Notes: a model not told the origin generated them from the letters alone. A stretch of DNA of 64,000 nt from Kitasatospora aureofaciens (GCF_019192735.1 NZ_JAHTKP010000004.1:248001-312000), one strand, 5' to 3'. Positions 25,283 to 34,257 are shown, numbered from the stretch's first letter. Numbers and translations are program-made.

Positions 25283-26412
25283 GCACCACGCAGACCACCC
25301 TCATAGGCCGGGCCTCCGCACGCGCCCGGGCCGTGCTGCCGAACCGCGCGATCCTCACCTCCATGGGGCGTTCGCCGCGCAAGGATCTGCCGGCGGGCCT
25401 GACAGTGGCGATCGTCGCGCTGCCGCTCGCGCTGGGCTTCGGCGTCGCCTCCGGAGCGGGCGCGGAGGCGGGGCTGGCCACCGCCGTGGTCGCCGGCGCG
25501 CTGGCCGCGCTATTCGGCGGCTCGAACCTGCAGGTCAGCGGCCCGACCGGAGCCATGACGGTGGTACTGGTGCCGATCGTGCACCAGTACGGTACCTCCG
25601 GCGTACTCACCGTCGGCCTGATCGCCGGCGGGCTGCTGATCGCGCTCGCCCTCGGCGGGGCCGGGCGCTTCATGGCGTACGTGCCCGCCCCGGTGGTGGA
25701 GGGGTTCACCCTCGGCATCGCCGGGGTGATCGGGCTCCAGCAGGTACCCGCTGCGCTCGGGGTGAAGCCCGGCGGGGCGGAGAACGTCGTGGTGGCGGCC
25801 GGGCAGGCGGGCGCCGGCTTCGCCCGCCACCCGCACCCGGCCGCGCTCGCGCTGGCGCTCGGCGTCGCCGCGGTGATGCCGGCCGGCGCCCGCCGGCGCC
25901 CGGGCATTCCGTTCTCGCTGCTCGCCGTCGCCGCCGCGACTCTGGTGGCCGGGCTCGCGGACCTGGACGTGGCGACCATCGGCCATCTCCCGGCCGGACT
26001 TCCCCTGCCGTCCCTGGGCTTTCTCGACCTCGGCGCCGTGCCGCACCTGCTCACCGCCGCCCTCGCTGTCGCGGCCCTGGCGGCCCTGGAGTCGCTGATG
26101 TCGGCGACCGCCGCCGACGCGATGAGCGTCTCCGAACGCCACGACAGCGACCGGGAGTTGTTCGGCCAGGGGGTGGCCAACCTGGTCGCCCCGCTGTTCG
26201 GCGGTGTCGCCGCCACCGGCGCGATCGCCCGCACCGCCGTCAACGTCCGCTCCGGCGCCGCCTCCCGCCTCGCCGCCCTCGTCCACGCCGCCGTGCTCGC
26301 GGTGACCCGGAAGGACGCCCTTGCGCTTCGAGATCACCCCCTACGACGACCACGGCACACCCACGCCCCCCGACGTCGTCGACCTGCCCACCTTGCGCGA
26401 ACGCCTCGCTGA
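25279..26412 (+). pseudogene. SulP-type anion transporter, truncated
   Basis: Residues ~35-335 are a SulP/SLC26 transporter: 'DLPAGLTVAIVALPLALGFGVASG', 'LFGGSNLQVSGPTGAMTVVL' and 'GQGVANLVAPLFGGVAATGAIARTAVN'. After 'RLAALVHAAVLAV' (about 26300) the helices stop and the frame runs into an Arg/Pro/His-rich tail that merely shadows the next gene. The last helices and the STAS domain are missing, so the transporter is probably non-functional. GTG start at 25279. Confidence 0.78.
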
Positions 26413-26500
26413 GGCCGCCGTCACGGGCCGGCGCCTGCACATCCGCCCCAGGCCCCGCCATGACCGCCCCACCACCCGACACCAGGAGCACCGGCCATGA
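26321..26500 (+). CDS. Small unrecognised protein behind the SulP truncation
   Basis: A 59-residue frame, too short for usual ORF cut-offs. TTG at 26321 has AAGGA five bases upstream; the product begins 'MRFEITPYDDHGTPTPP' and contains 'DLPTLRERLAEAAVTGRRLHI'. Its stop overlaps the ATG of the next gene (ATGA). Codon use and coupling support it; function unknown. It might instead be the tail of a larger gene cut by the deletion. Confidence 0.5.
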   Translation: MRFEITPYDDHGTPTPPDVVDLPTLRERLAEAAVTGRRLHIRPRPRHDRPTTRHQEHRP

Positions 26501-26628
26501 GCAACGCCACCGCCGAGGAGAAGAGCAGGCGCAAGGCCATGCTCATCCGGGCCGGCATCTACATCCTCGGCACCCACCTGTTCGCCGGCTTCGTCATCCT
26601 GCTCTTCGCCCTCGGCAACCGCCGCTGA
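26497..26628 (+). CDS. Tiny membrane protein (DUF6126-like)
   Basis: A 43-residue protein with a charged N-terminus ('EEKSRRKAM') and one transmembrane helix 'IYILGTHLFAGFVILLFALG'. The size and the 'GHLFAGF' type core resemble DUF6126 proteins of Streptomyces. ATG overlaps the previous stop; AGGAG is 8 bases upstream. Confidence 0.6.
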   Translation: MSNATAEEKSRRKAMLIRAGIYILGTHLFAGFVILLFALGNRR

Positions 26629-26708
26629 ACCCCGCCGCCGGGCGACGGGCCGCGTCCGACGCCCGTCGTCTGGATCGGGGTTTGCGGTCGCGGTCGATGT
26701 GGGCTGGT

Positions 26709-27302
26709 TCAGTTCGGGATGGCGGCGTCGATCAGAGCGGCGGCTGCGGTGCGGGCTGCTGTTTCGGCGCTGGGGTCGCGGTCCAGCCAGGCGCTGACTC
26801 CGGCGCCGTCGTAGAGGATCACCAGTTGGTGGGCGAGTGACTTCGCGTCCTTGGCGCCTGCCTGTTGGGCGAGGTCGAAGAAGAGCTCGTGCAGCCAGGT
26901 GCGGTAGTCCTGCGCGGCCTGTTCGACGACACCGCCGGGTGGGGCGTCGGCGCTCGCGCTGATGAACGCGCAGCCACGGAACCCCGGCTCGGTGAACGAC
27001 AGGCCCTGTACCTCGAATGTGCCGACCAGGCGCTCTTTCGGGGTGTCGTATCGGGTTTCGAGTTCACGCGTCATGCGTTCGGCGGTGGCGGCGTGGCGTG
27101 CCTGGAGGTAGGCGCGGACCAGGCCGTCCTTGCTGCCGAATGCGCTGTACAGCGTTGCTTTCGCGACTCCGGCGTGCTCGATGACTCGGTCGATCCCGAC
27201 CGATTGGACACCTTCGGCGTAGAAGAGTTCGTTGGCGGCGGCCAGCAGCCGTGCCCGCGCTGCCGCGCTGCGTTCCCGGGGCGAGAGCACCTTCTTCGAC
27301 AT
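26709..27302 (-). CDS. TetR family regulator
   Basis: A 197-residue regulator. N-terminal HTH: 'ARLLAAANELFYAEGVQSVGIDRVIEHAGVAKATLYSAFGSKDGLVRAYL'. The C-terminal part ('GFRGCAFISASAD') matches the group of TetR proteins with a Cys in that position. It is divergent from an SDR gene, with three AGAC/GTCT dyads between them, so it most likely represses itself and the SDR-VOC-SDR genes. Confidence 0.9.
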   Translation of the reverse strand: MSKKVLSPRERSAAARARLLAAANELFYAEGVQSVGIDRVIEHAGVAKATLYSAFGSKDGLVRAYLQARHAATAERMTRELETRYDTPKERLVGTFEVQGLSFTEPGFRGCAFISASADAPPGGVVEQAAQDYRTWLHELFFDLAQQAGAKDAKSLAHQLVILYDGAGVSAWLDRDPSAETAARTAAAALIDAAIPN

Positions 27303-27316
27303 GCCCGAACACTAGC

Positions 27317-27413
27317 AGACAGGTCTGTCTGTCTTCAATTGGTCGCCGGTGACCGTTGACACATCCAGACAGGTCTGTCTAGGTTGGAGATGTTACCAGA
27401 CAGACCGGTCTGG
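27317..27413. promoter_or_regulatory. Cluster of three TetR-type operators
   Basis: AGACAG-GT-CTGTCT occurs at 27317-27330 and again at 27367-27380; a related palindrome CAGACCGGTCTG lies at 27401-27412 inside CCAGAC...GTCTGG. All sit in the 136-base divergent region between the TetR and SDR genes. Confidence 0.75.
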
Positions 27414-27438
27414 ATAATAATTCCGGAAGGTGCATCCC

Positions 27439-28185
27439 ATGTCGATGGAGCGCGAAGACAACCTCGACCTGCATCCCATTACTGCCCTGGTCACGGGTGC
27501 CACGTCCGGCATCGGCCGGGCGGTCGCCAAGCGGCTGGCCGCCGACGGAATGTCCGTCGTCGTGACCGGACGCAACGCCCGGCGCGGCGCCGGGACCGTC
27601 AGCGAGATCACCGCGGCCGGTGGCCGGGCCCGATTCGTCGAAGCGGATCTTGAGGACCCGGCCGGCATCAACCGGCTCGCCTCGGAGGTCGGCGAGATCG
27701 ACGTTCTGGTCAACAACGCCGGGCATGCCGTCTGGGCGCCGACCGAGGAGATGAAGGTCTCCGAATACGACGCGATGTTCGCCGGCAACGTCCGCGCGGC
27801 GTTCTTCCTCGTGGCGGCGTTCGCCCCGGCGATGGCGGCGAAGGGGTCGGGCAGCGTGATCAACATTGGCAGCATGGCCGGCAGCCTCGGCCTGGCCACC
27901 GGCGCCGCGTACGGCGCGACCAAGGCCGCGCTGGCCTCCCTGACGCAAGCCTGGACGGCCGAGTACAGCGGCCACGGCGTCCGCTTCAACACCGTCGCCC
28001 CCGGCCCGGTCTACACCCGGCCTGAGGCCCGCGACCTGTTCGACGCGCTCGCCGAGACCACCGCGATGAAGCGCGCGGCCGAGCCCGCCGAGATCGCCGA
28101 GGTCGTCGCCTTCCTCGCGTCGCCGAAGGCCGGCTACGTCACCGGCGCGACCGTCGCCGTCGACGGCGGCCGCACCGCCATCTGA
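27439..28185 (+). CDS. Short-chain dehydrogenase/reductase (SDR) 1
   Basis: A 248-residue classical SDR: cofactor motif 'TGATSGIG', 'NNAG', catalytic Ser in 'IGSMAG' and YxxxK in 'AAYGATKAAL'. The 'TGRNARR' after beta-2 suggests NADP(H). ATG at 27439 with GGAAGG eight bases upstream. First gene of a SDR-VOC-SDR run controlled by the divergent TetR gene. Confidence 0.92.
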   Translation: MSMEREDNLDLHPITALVTGATSGIGRAVAKRLAADGMSVVVTGRNARRGAGTVSEITAAGGRARFVEADLEDPAGINRLASEVGEIDVLVNNAGHAVWAPTEEMKVSEYDAMFAGNVRAAFFLVAAFAPAMAAKGSGSVINIGSMAGSLGLATGAAYGATKAALASLTQAWTAEYSGHGVRFNTVAPGPVYTRPEARDLFDALAETTAMKRAAEPAEIAEVVAFLASPKAGYVTGATVAVDGGRTAI

Positions 28186-28214
28186 ACCTGCCTACCCTTA
28201 GGAGGACGACGCTC

Positions 28215-28562
28215 ATGAGCAACACCGTGTACGGCCTGAGCGTCGACGCCGCCGACGCCGGGAAGCTCGCTCACTTCTGGGCCGAGGCACTCGGGCGGGA
28301 CGTCGCCCCGGGCGCGAGCCCCGAATTCGCAACACTCGACCCGGACAGGGCCACCTGGCGGCTGAACTTCCACCAGGTCCCCGAGCCGAAGTCGGTGAAG
28401 AACCGGCTGCACCTCGACCTCATCAGCCCCACCTTCGAGGCCGAGTCCCAGCGGCTGGTCGCGCTCGGCGCGTCCAGGATCCGCGACGTCACCCAGGGCT
28501 CCGCCCGCTGGACGACGTTCGCCGACCCCGAAGGCAACGAGTTCGACCTTATCGCCGGATGA
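28215..28562 (+). CDS. VOC family (glyoxalase/bleomycin-resistance-like) protein
   Basis: A 115-residue VOC protein: 'AHFWAEALGRDV', 'RLHLDLISP' and 'TTFADPEGNEFDLIAG', the usual paired beta-alpha-beta-beta-beta units with a C-terminal Glu. It is preceded by AGGAGG and lies 29 bases after SDR 1, so co-transcribed. Substrate unknown. Confidence 0.85.
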   Translation: MSNTVYGLSVDAADAGKLAHFWAEALGRDVAPGASPEFATLDPDRATWRLNFHQVPEPKSVKNRLHLDLISPTFEAESQRLVALGASRIRDVTQGSARWTTFADPEGNEFDLIAG

Positions 28563-28653
28563 GAACGGAACCGGGCAGTGCCCGAAGCGGGCGAAACGCC
28601 CTCGGGGATCGACCACCAGAATTCACACGACTCACGCATGAAAGGTCACAGCC

Positions 28654-29403
28654 ATGAACAGGCTGGACGGCAAGGTCGCCCTCGTGACTGGCGGCAGCAG
28701 CGGTATCGGATTCGCGATCGCGCAGAGGTTCGTGGGGGAAGGCGCTTACGTGTTCATCACCGGGCGGCGCCGGCCCGAACTGGACAAGGCACAAGACGAG
28801 ATCGGCAGGAACGTCACGGCCGTCCAGGGTGACGTCACCGTCTCCGCCGATCTCGACCGTCTCTTCCAGACCATCGCGAAGGAGAAGGGGAAGATCGACG
28901 TCGTCGTCGCCAACTCGGGTCTGGTCGATCCACAGGAGTTCGGCCGGATCACCGAAGAGGGCTTCGACCGCACCTTCAATCTCAACGCCCGTGGCACCCT
29001 CTTCACGGCCCAGAAAGCGCTGCCTTTGATGAACGACGGCGGATCGATCATCCTCGTCGGATCGATCGCCGCCTACACCGGCCTCGACGGGTACACGACC
29101 TACAGCGCCACCAAAGCCGCCGTGCGCTCCTACGCCCGAACCTGGACCAAAGAGCTGGGGGACCGCGGCATCCGGGTCAACACCCTCAGCCCCGGCCCGA
29201 TCGACACCCCGATCATGGACAGCCAAGCAGACTCCAAGGAAGGCGCGGACGCCATCAGGGCAGCCTTCGCCTCGGTCATCCCCCTCGGACGCATGGGACG
29301 CCCCGAGGAAATCGCCGCCGCCGCCCTCTTCCTCGCATCCGACGAGAGCAGCTTCTGTGCGGGCATGGACCTGAGCGTCGACGGCGGCATGGCTCAAGTC
29401 TGA
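28654..29403 (+). CDS. Short-chain dehydrogenase/reductase (SDR) 2
   Basis: A 249-residue SDR: 'TGGSSGIG', 'VANSG' in place of NNAG, catalytic Ser in 'LVGSIAAY' and YxxxK in 'TTYSATKAAV', ending 'CAGMDLSVDGGMAQV'. Closely similar in layout to SDR 3 at 31467. Third gene of the TetR-linked cluster. Confidence 0.92.
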   Translation: MNRLDGKVALVTGGSSGIGFAIAQRFVGEGAYVFITGRRRPELDKAQDEIGRNVTAVQGDVTVSADLDRLFQTIAKEKGKIDVVVANSGLVDPQEFGRITEEGFDRTFNLNARGTLFTAQKALPLMNDGGSIILVGSIAAYTGLDGYTTYSATKAAVRSYARTWTKELGDRGIRVNTLSPGPIDTPIMDSQADSKEGADAIRAAFASVIPLGRMGRPEEIAAAALFLASDESSFCAGMDLSVDGGMAQV

Positions 29404-29719
29404 GGCGGGAGTCTGTCGAACCGGGGAACTCGCCGAATGAGCGATCTCTTGAACACAGACCCCTGGCGGCTCGACGGCCGCTGACACCAGCAACCGAGGC
29501 AGTAGCGAGCCCACCAGGACTGGGCGGCCTCACCGCGTCGGTCGGCGGTTCACGGCCCTGGCCGGGGGTGGTCAGCGCAGTACTGGAGTGCACCGCGACT
29601 TCCTCCGGTTGCACCTCGTGGCCCTGCTCGCAGGCCAGCCGCAGGGCGACCGGTGCATCGCATCCGGCGTGGCGGAGGACCAGCGGTGGCCCGTCCGGAC
29701 GAGACAGGTGCCGGTCACC
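29404..29719. other. Intergenic region without a recognisable gene
   Basis: About 316 bases after SDR 2. Frames on both strands look like non-coding or decayed sequence. It probably includes the lost N-terminal half of the NmrA-like gene that follows. Confidence 0.4.
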
Positions 29720-30130
29720 CCACTGTATGAGCGCCAGGAGGGCCGACTGGAGGTCGGCCGTCACGCTCCCGTCGCCGGAGTTGATCAGGCATACGTGATC
29801 GCCGCCATCCTCGAGAAGCCGGAGCCGCACGATCGCCAGACCTATCCTCTGCACGGCCCGGTCGAGATGGACCACTACGGGATCGCCAAGGCGGTTTCGC
29901 GAGCACTCGGGATCCCCGTCACGTATGAACCCATCAGGGTCGAGGAGTTCGCGGACGGGTTGGCTTCCCTGGGGACGTCATCCCACCTGCTCCAGCACCT
30001 GAGCAATGTCGCCGGCGACTACCACAACGGCGTCTTCCAGGGCACGAACCGCATCGAGGTCATCGGCAACCGCTTTCCCATGACCGTAGAGGAGTTCGTC
30101 ATCGACCGGAGGCACGTCTTCGATCGATGA
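29720..30130 (+). pseudogene. NmrA-like NAD(P)-binding protein, C-terminal fragment
   Basis: About 136 residues match the C-terminal part of NmrA/atypical SDR proteins: 'RHAPVAGVDQAYVIAAILEKPE', 'TYPLHGPVEMDHYGIAKAVSRALG' and 'TVEEFVIDRRHVFDR'. The Rossmann half with GxxGxxG is missing and no start codon fits the remaining domain. Presumably inactive. Confidence 0.7.
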
Positions 30131-30228
30131 CGGTTCGAACTTCGTGCCCGCGAAATCGGCATCGGACAGTTCATGACGACGTATCACAACAGCTGATCCA
30201 CTACTGAAGATCACTTTGACGGTACCTC

Positions 30229-30831
30229 CTAGGCGGCACCGGTGCGGCTGTGCAGGTCGGTGCGCGCGCTGTCGAGGATTTCGTCGGCAAGGGCGGGGTC
30301 GGCGTCGGCGACGGCGCGTGACAGAAGCAGGGCGCCGGCCATCTCGCTGAACAGTGCGATGGCCCGCGCTCTCCGCTCGCCTTCATCGAGTCCGGGTGCT
30401 TGGATGATCTGTGCGAAGCGGTCGAGGTTCGCCGCCAGGCCCTTCGCGTAGCGAGCGCGGGCGGCCGGGTCCAGTCGGCGGGCGTCGCCGGCGAAGCCTG
30501 TGTTCGGGCAGCCGTGCTCGATGTCGGCGCGGTGTTCGGGCGACAGATACCAGTCGATTTGTTCTGTGAGCGGGTCGCTGCCGCGAGCCCGGGATGCCGT
30601 GATGGCTTCGTCGAGGTTGCCGAAGCCGTCCGCCATGGCCTTGGCGACGACCGCGGCGACGAGCGCGTCCTTCGAGGCGAAGTGGTTGTAGAAGCCGCCG
30701 CGCGTCAATCCGGCCGCGGCCATCAGCTCAACGAGGCCGACGGCGTCGACGCCGCGCTCACGGAACAGGCCGTCCGCGGCGGCGACTATCGTTTCTCGGT
30801 TCTCCGCTGCCTTCTGCTTCGAGACACCCAC
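30229..30831 (-). CDS. TetR/AcrR family regulator
   Basis: A 200-residue regulator. HTH: 'ETIVAAADGLFRERGVDAVGLVELMAAAGLTRGGFYNHFASKDALVAAV'. The C-terminal domain contains 'HGCPNTGFAGDA', a TetR subgroup with a Cys there. GTG at 30831 with GGGGGAA upstream is preferred over the upstream ATG at 30972. It is divergent from a broken SnoaL-like gene; two CAATG/CATTG dyads lie between them. Confidence 0.88.
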   Translation of the reverse strand: MGVSKQKAAENRETIVAAADGLFRERGVDAVGLVELMAAAGLTRGGFYNHFASKDALVAAVVAKAMADGFGNLDEAITASRARGSDPLTEQIDWYLSPEHRADIEHGCPNTGFAGDARRLDPAARARYAKGLAANLDRFAQIIQAPGLDEGERRARAIALFSEMAGALLLSRAVADADPALADEILDSARTDLHSRTGAA

Positions 30832-30886
30832 TGTCTTCCCCCAAACCCAGCTCTTGGAAGGACTGTAGCGAGCCGGGCCCAAAATC

Positions 30887-30949
30887 TCAATGTTGGTCGT
30901 CATTGACATCTCGCCATCATGGGCGTAGAACAATGTTGAGCGACATTGT
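30887..30949. promoter_or_regulatory. Two TetR-type operators
   Basis: TCAATG-N8-CATTGA (30887-30906) and ACAATGT-N6-ACATTGT (30930-30949) share the core CAATGTTG...CATTG with near-identical spacing, in front of the divergent TetR gene. Likely binding sites of that TetR protein. Confidence 0.72.
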
Positions 30950-30994
30950 GATGTGGGGCGACGGGGACGCATCGGTTACCCAGTGGAGGCCGAC

Positions 30995-31340
30995 ATGACT
31001 ACGCCCGAACAGAAGCAAGACACTGGCGCTGAAGGCATTCGACACGCTGTTCAACAAGCGCACCCACGCCGCCGCCGGAGACTTCTGGTCCGAGTGCTAC
31101 ATCCAGCACAGCGCGCACATCACACCAGGGCGCGCGGGCCTGCTCGACCTGATCCGCCCCCTGCCCGACACGCTGCGCTACGAGCACCAGCTCGTACTCG
31201 CCGAAGGCGACCGCGTCATGCTCTACGGCCGTTTCGCCGGCAATCCGGCCGTTTCCTTGGGAACTCCTGGCCGCCAAATAGCCGCCGACAGGCTGGAGTT
31301 TACGGGTTCCAGGACTTGGCGTGGAATCTCGGATTGGTGA
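30995..31340 (+). pseudogene. SnoaL-like protein, frameshifted
   Basis: The ATG at 30995 opens a frame that is abandoned after ~9 codons. From ~31020 the neighbouring frame encodes a SnoaL-type polypeptide: 'LALKAFDTLFNKRTHAAAGDF' continuing 'WSECYIQHSAHITPGRAGL' and 'VLAEGDRVMLYGRF'. A single extra A in the CAAGAC run would explain the shift. The C-terminal end also lacks the expected conserved block. It was presumably the target of the divergent TetR. Confidence 0.65.
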
Positions 31341-31466
31341 TCTAATTCACCATTGGGCGTGGGTGCATCGGCTCCAGCTGAACTCTCCGAAACTGAGATG
31401 TGCGGCATCCGGGATGAACCTGAGCCCTCCGATCAACTGTATGTACCACTATCGGGAGTAGTGACT

Positions 31467-32195
31467 ATGGGCAAGTTGCAGGGAAAAGTAGCGGTCATCA
31501 CCGGCGGCACCGCGGGGATCGGGCTGGCCACAGCAAAGCTCTTCGTCGAAGAGGGCGCCCACGTCTTCATCACGGGCCGCCGCCAGAAACAACTCGATGA
31601 TGCAGTGAAGGAAATCGGAGGCACCGTATCCGGCGTTCAGGGTGACGTCGCCGAACTGGCCGACCTGGATCGCCTCTACGAGATCGTCAAGGCGAAGGGG
31701 CGAATCGATATCGTCTTTGCCAATGCCGGTCTAGGTGAGTTCGCTTCACTGGAAGATGCCACGGAAGCGCATTTCGACAAGATTTTCAACATCAACGTGA
31801 AGGGGGCGTTCTTCACGGTACAAAAGGCGCTACCGCTATTGAACGACGGAGCGTCCATCATTCTCGCGGGCTCCGTTGCGAGCGTCAAGGGGACCCCAGC
31901 GTTCTCGGTCTACGGCGCGAGCAAGGCCGCCATCCGAAATTTCGTTCGAGGATGGACCGTGGAACTGAAGGATCGCCGTATCCGCTCCAACGTCCTCAGC
32001 CCTGGCCCGATCGAAACGCCACTTATTGCGATGCAACCTCAAGACGCCATCGCGAAGATTACGTCCACTATTCCGATGGGCCGCATGGGGCAGCCTGACG
32101 AAGTTGCCAAGGCGGCGCTTTTTCTGGCGTCAGATGACTCCACCTTCGTCACGGGAATCGAACTGTTCGTTGATGGCGGCAGAGCGCAAATCTGA
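31467..32195 (+). CDS. Short-chain dehydrogenase/reductase (SDR) 3
   Basis: A 242-residue SDR: 'TGGTAGIG', 'FANAG', Ser in 'LAGSVAS', YxxxK in 'SVYGASKAAI', ending 'VTGIELFVDGGRAQI'. It is very similar to SDR 2. Its base composition and codon use (AAA, GTA, ATT, TTT) are visibly less GC-rich than neighbours, suggesting recent acquisition. ATG at 31467 with GGGAG upstream. Confidence 0.9.
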   Translation: MGKLQGKVAVITGGTAGIGLATAKLFVEEGAHVFITGRRQKQLDDAVKEIGGTVSGVQGDVAELADLDRLYEIVKAKGRIDIVFANAGLGEFASLEDATEAHFDKIFNINVKGAFFTVQKALPLLNDGASIILAGSVASVKGTPAFSVYGASKAAIRNFVRGWTVELKDRRIRSNVLSPGPIETPLIAMQPQDAIAKITSTIPMGRMGQPDEVAKAALFLASDDSTFVTGIELFVDGGRAQI

Positions 32196-32253
32196 TACCG
32201 CAACGGCGGCGTCGTGCCGACTGCTCCCTTCTCCTCTCAGAGAGGTGAATCCC

Positions 32254-33120
32254 ATGACTTTTCTCGTTACCGCTGCGACCGGCAGGACTAGTTCGGGCGT
32301 CGTGCGGCACCTCCGGGCCGCTGGCGAAGACGTCCGCGTTCTCGTCCGTAACCGCGAGAAGGCCCAGTCGGCCTTCTCAGACCTCGACGGCATCGAGATC
32401 GTCGACGGTGCCTTCGACGACGGTGCCGTTCTCGCCAAGGCTTTCAACGGAGTTGACCTCACCTTCCTCACCATCGGCGGCAACCCTGACCAGGTGCGTC
32501 TGGAGAAGGCAATCATCGACGCCGCGGCCAAGGCGGACCGTCCGCACGTGGTCAAGCTGTCGAGCATCGCCACCAGCCACGACTCGGCCTTGCTCCCGGG
32601 ACGGCAGCACGCCGAGATCGAGGACCACCTCGCCGCTTCGGGACTCTCCCACACGCTGCTGCGCCCGGTCAGCTTCACCAACAACCTTCTCTACGCGGCC
32701 GAATCGGTGGCGGCCAACAACAGCTGGGCCGGCGCGGCGCCCACCGGCCGGGTGGCCTACATCGACGTCCGCGACGTCTCCGAGGCGGCCGCCCTGGTGA
32801 TCCGCGACCCCACGCTGCACGGCAGGACGCACGACTGGTCGGGCCCCGACGCGTACACCTTCCCCGAGGCGGCGGCGCTACTGAGCAAGATCCTCGGCCG
32901 CGAGATCCGCTACGTCCCGGTGTCGGCGGACGCGCGTCGCTCGGCACTACGCGGCGCCGGGCTCGCGGAGTGGTACACGGAGCTGTTCGTCAGCCTGGAC
33001 ACCGCCGCTGAAGCCGGCGCGCTCCAAGCGGTCACCACCAACTTGAAGGAACTGCTCGGCCGCGAGCCGCGGACCGTCGAGGAGTTCCTCACCGAGAACG
33101 CCTCCCAATTCACAATGTAG
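32254..33120 (+). CDS. NmrA/NAD(P)H-binding family protein
   Basis: A 288-residue atypical SDR. N-terminal NAD(P) motif 'FLVTAATGRTSSGVVRHLRAAGEDVRVLVRN', then 'VDLTFLTIGGNPDQVRLEKAIIDAAAKA' and 'HTLLRPVSFTNNLLY', a layout typical of NmrA/quinone-oxidoreductase-2-like proteins that either reduce substrates or sense NADP redox state. It lacks the YxxxK catalytic pair. Starts 58 bases after SDR 3 with AGAGGTG as ribosome binding site. Confidence 0.85.
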   Translation: MTFLVTAATGRTSSGVVRHLRAAGEDVRVLVRNREKAQSAFSDLDGIEIVDGAFDDGAVLAKAFNGVDLTFLTIGGNPDQVRLEKAIIDAAAKADRPHVVKLSSIATSHDSALLPGRQHAEIEDHLAASGLSHTLLRPVSFTNNLLYAAESVAANNSWAGAAPTGRVAYIDVRDVSEAAALVIRDPTLHGRTHDWSGPDAYTFPEAAALLSKILGREIRYVPVSADARRSALRGAGLAEWYTELFVSLDTAAEAGALQAVTTNLKELLGREPRTVEEFLTENASQFTM

Positions 33121-33170
33121 CGTCGTGAGGTCCAGTGCCCGATATTCAACCGAACATGGCCGCTGACGAG

Positions 33171-33365
33171 GGGCGCGTAGGAGAAGGAGGCCGCACACCC
33201 GAGCCGACCGCGGCGATCATCGACGCCCAGTCGCTGCGGGGCGCGGAGACCGTCGGCGCCGAGCAGCGCGGATACAACGGCGGCAAGAAGGTGAACGAGA
33301 CCAAGCGGCACATCGCCGTGGGCGTGCTCGGCCTGCTGCTGGCCGTCAGGGTCACCGCGGCCCGC
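33171..33365 (+). mobile_element. IS5-family transposase, internal fragment
   Basis: About 65 residues match the catalytic region of IS5-group (IS427-like) transposases: 'PTAAIIDAQSLRG', then 'RGYNGGKKVNETKRHIAVGVLGLLLAVRVTAA'. 'IIDAQS' carries the first Asp of the DDE triad. Both ends and the inverted repeats are missing. It is the only transposon trace seen in the window. Confidence 0.78.
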
Positions 33366-33499
33366 GTCGACACGCGGCTGAACGGGGCTCGCCGCACTTG
33401 CGATAGGAGTCCACAACCGCCGCGTCCTGCATGCAACTGCCGGACCGCGCCCACGCCACGCACCAGATACCGAAAGACCGGACGTCCAAGGAGGCTGTC

Positions 33500-33937
33500 A
33501 TGCCCTTTATCAACATGACCGTGCGAGAAGGCGCACTCACCACCGAGCAGCGCCACGAGACCATGGCCCGCCTGACAGACGCACTCATGTTCTGGGAAAA
33601 GGTGCCCGAGACGCCTGCGGCTCGCAAGATCATGAAGGGCTGGGTCTACGAGGTCGCTGCCGACGCCGACTACAGCGGCGGCAGCCCGGATCACGAGAAG
33701 CCGTTCTACTTCATCGAGGTGCGCATCCTGAGCGGACGCCTCGACGTTCTGGGCAAGCAGGGCATCATCCGCGACTTCACCGAGATCATTATGCGAATCG
33801 AGAACAGCGAGCGCACTCCCGAGAACCTTCGTCGAGTCTGGGTGACGATCAACGAACTCGACCGCGACGACTGGGGCATCGGCGGCCACACCGACTGGCT
33901 ACGCGACTACACCAGCGCTCTGGAAGGGATCGGCTGA
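33500..33937 (+). CDS. Tautomerase family protein (4-oxalocrotonate tautomerase fold)
   Basis: A 145-residue protein with Pro2 directly after the start Met ('MPFINMTVREGALTTEQRHETMARLTDAL'), the catalytic base of the tautomerase superfamily. The length and 'DDWGIGGHT' motif resemble the larger Streptomyces members rather than the 62-residue classical enzyme. ATG at 33500 preceded by AAGGAGG. Confidence 0.85.
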   Translation: MPFINMTVREGALTTEQRHETMARLTDALMFWEKVPETPAARKIMKGWVYEVAADADYSGGSPDHEKPFYFIEVRILSGRLDVLGKQGIIRDFTEIIMRIENSERTPENLRRVWVTINELDRDDWGIGGHTDWLRDYTSALEGIG

Positions 33938-34019
33938 ACCGGAGCATTGGGACGGAACAGTTCTGGTTCCCGTGCTGCGGCAGCGGGGAAGCTCCGCACA
34001 CCGGATAGAAGGGCAAACG

Positions 34020-34180
34020 CTGACCCGCTCCCAGCACGAGCTGCCGAGCGCGGCTGGGCCGTCCTGCTGGAGGAAGCCGGGGCAGGCACCGCCTCGGTGG
34101 GCCGCCCCGGTCCGCGACCGCGCCGGGAAGGTCGTCGGAGCCGTGGGCGTCAGGCCGGTGGGGGTCGGGCGCCCTTGGCG
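34020..34180 (+). pseudogene. IclR-type effector domain remnant, frameshifted
   Basis: Two overlapping frames together resemble part of an IclR C-terminal domain: 'ERGWAVLLEEAGAGTASVG' in one frame and 'APVRDRAGKVVGAVGV' in the next, split near 34105. No start, HTH or end is present. Short and degraded, so the assignment is tentative. Confidence 0.4.
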
Positions 34181-34192
34181 ATCGCTTGAACT

Positions 34193-34206
34193 GCGCAATT
34201 GCTAAA
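34193..34206. promoter_or_regulatory. Candidate operator of the second ArsR gene
   Basis: TGCGCAATTGCTAA, with the central palindrome GCAATTGC, lies 52 bases upstream of the ArsR start. Its right half (TTAGCAA on the other strand) equals one arm of the perfect dyad at 36127-36140 in front of the hydrogenase-like operon. Confidence 0.4.
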
Positions 34207-34257
34207 ATCGAACCAGGTAGAGGTCCGCTTTCGAGCGCTGATGGAGACGGTGACGAC

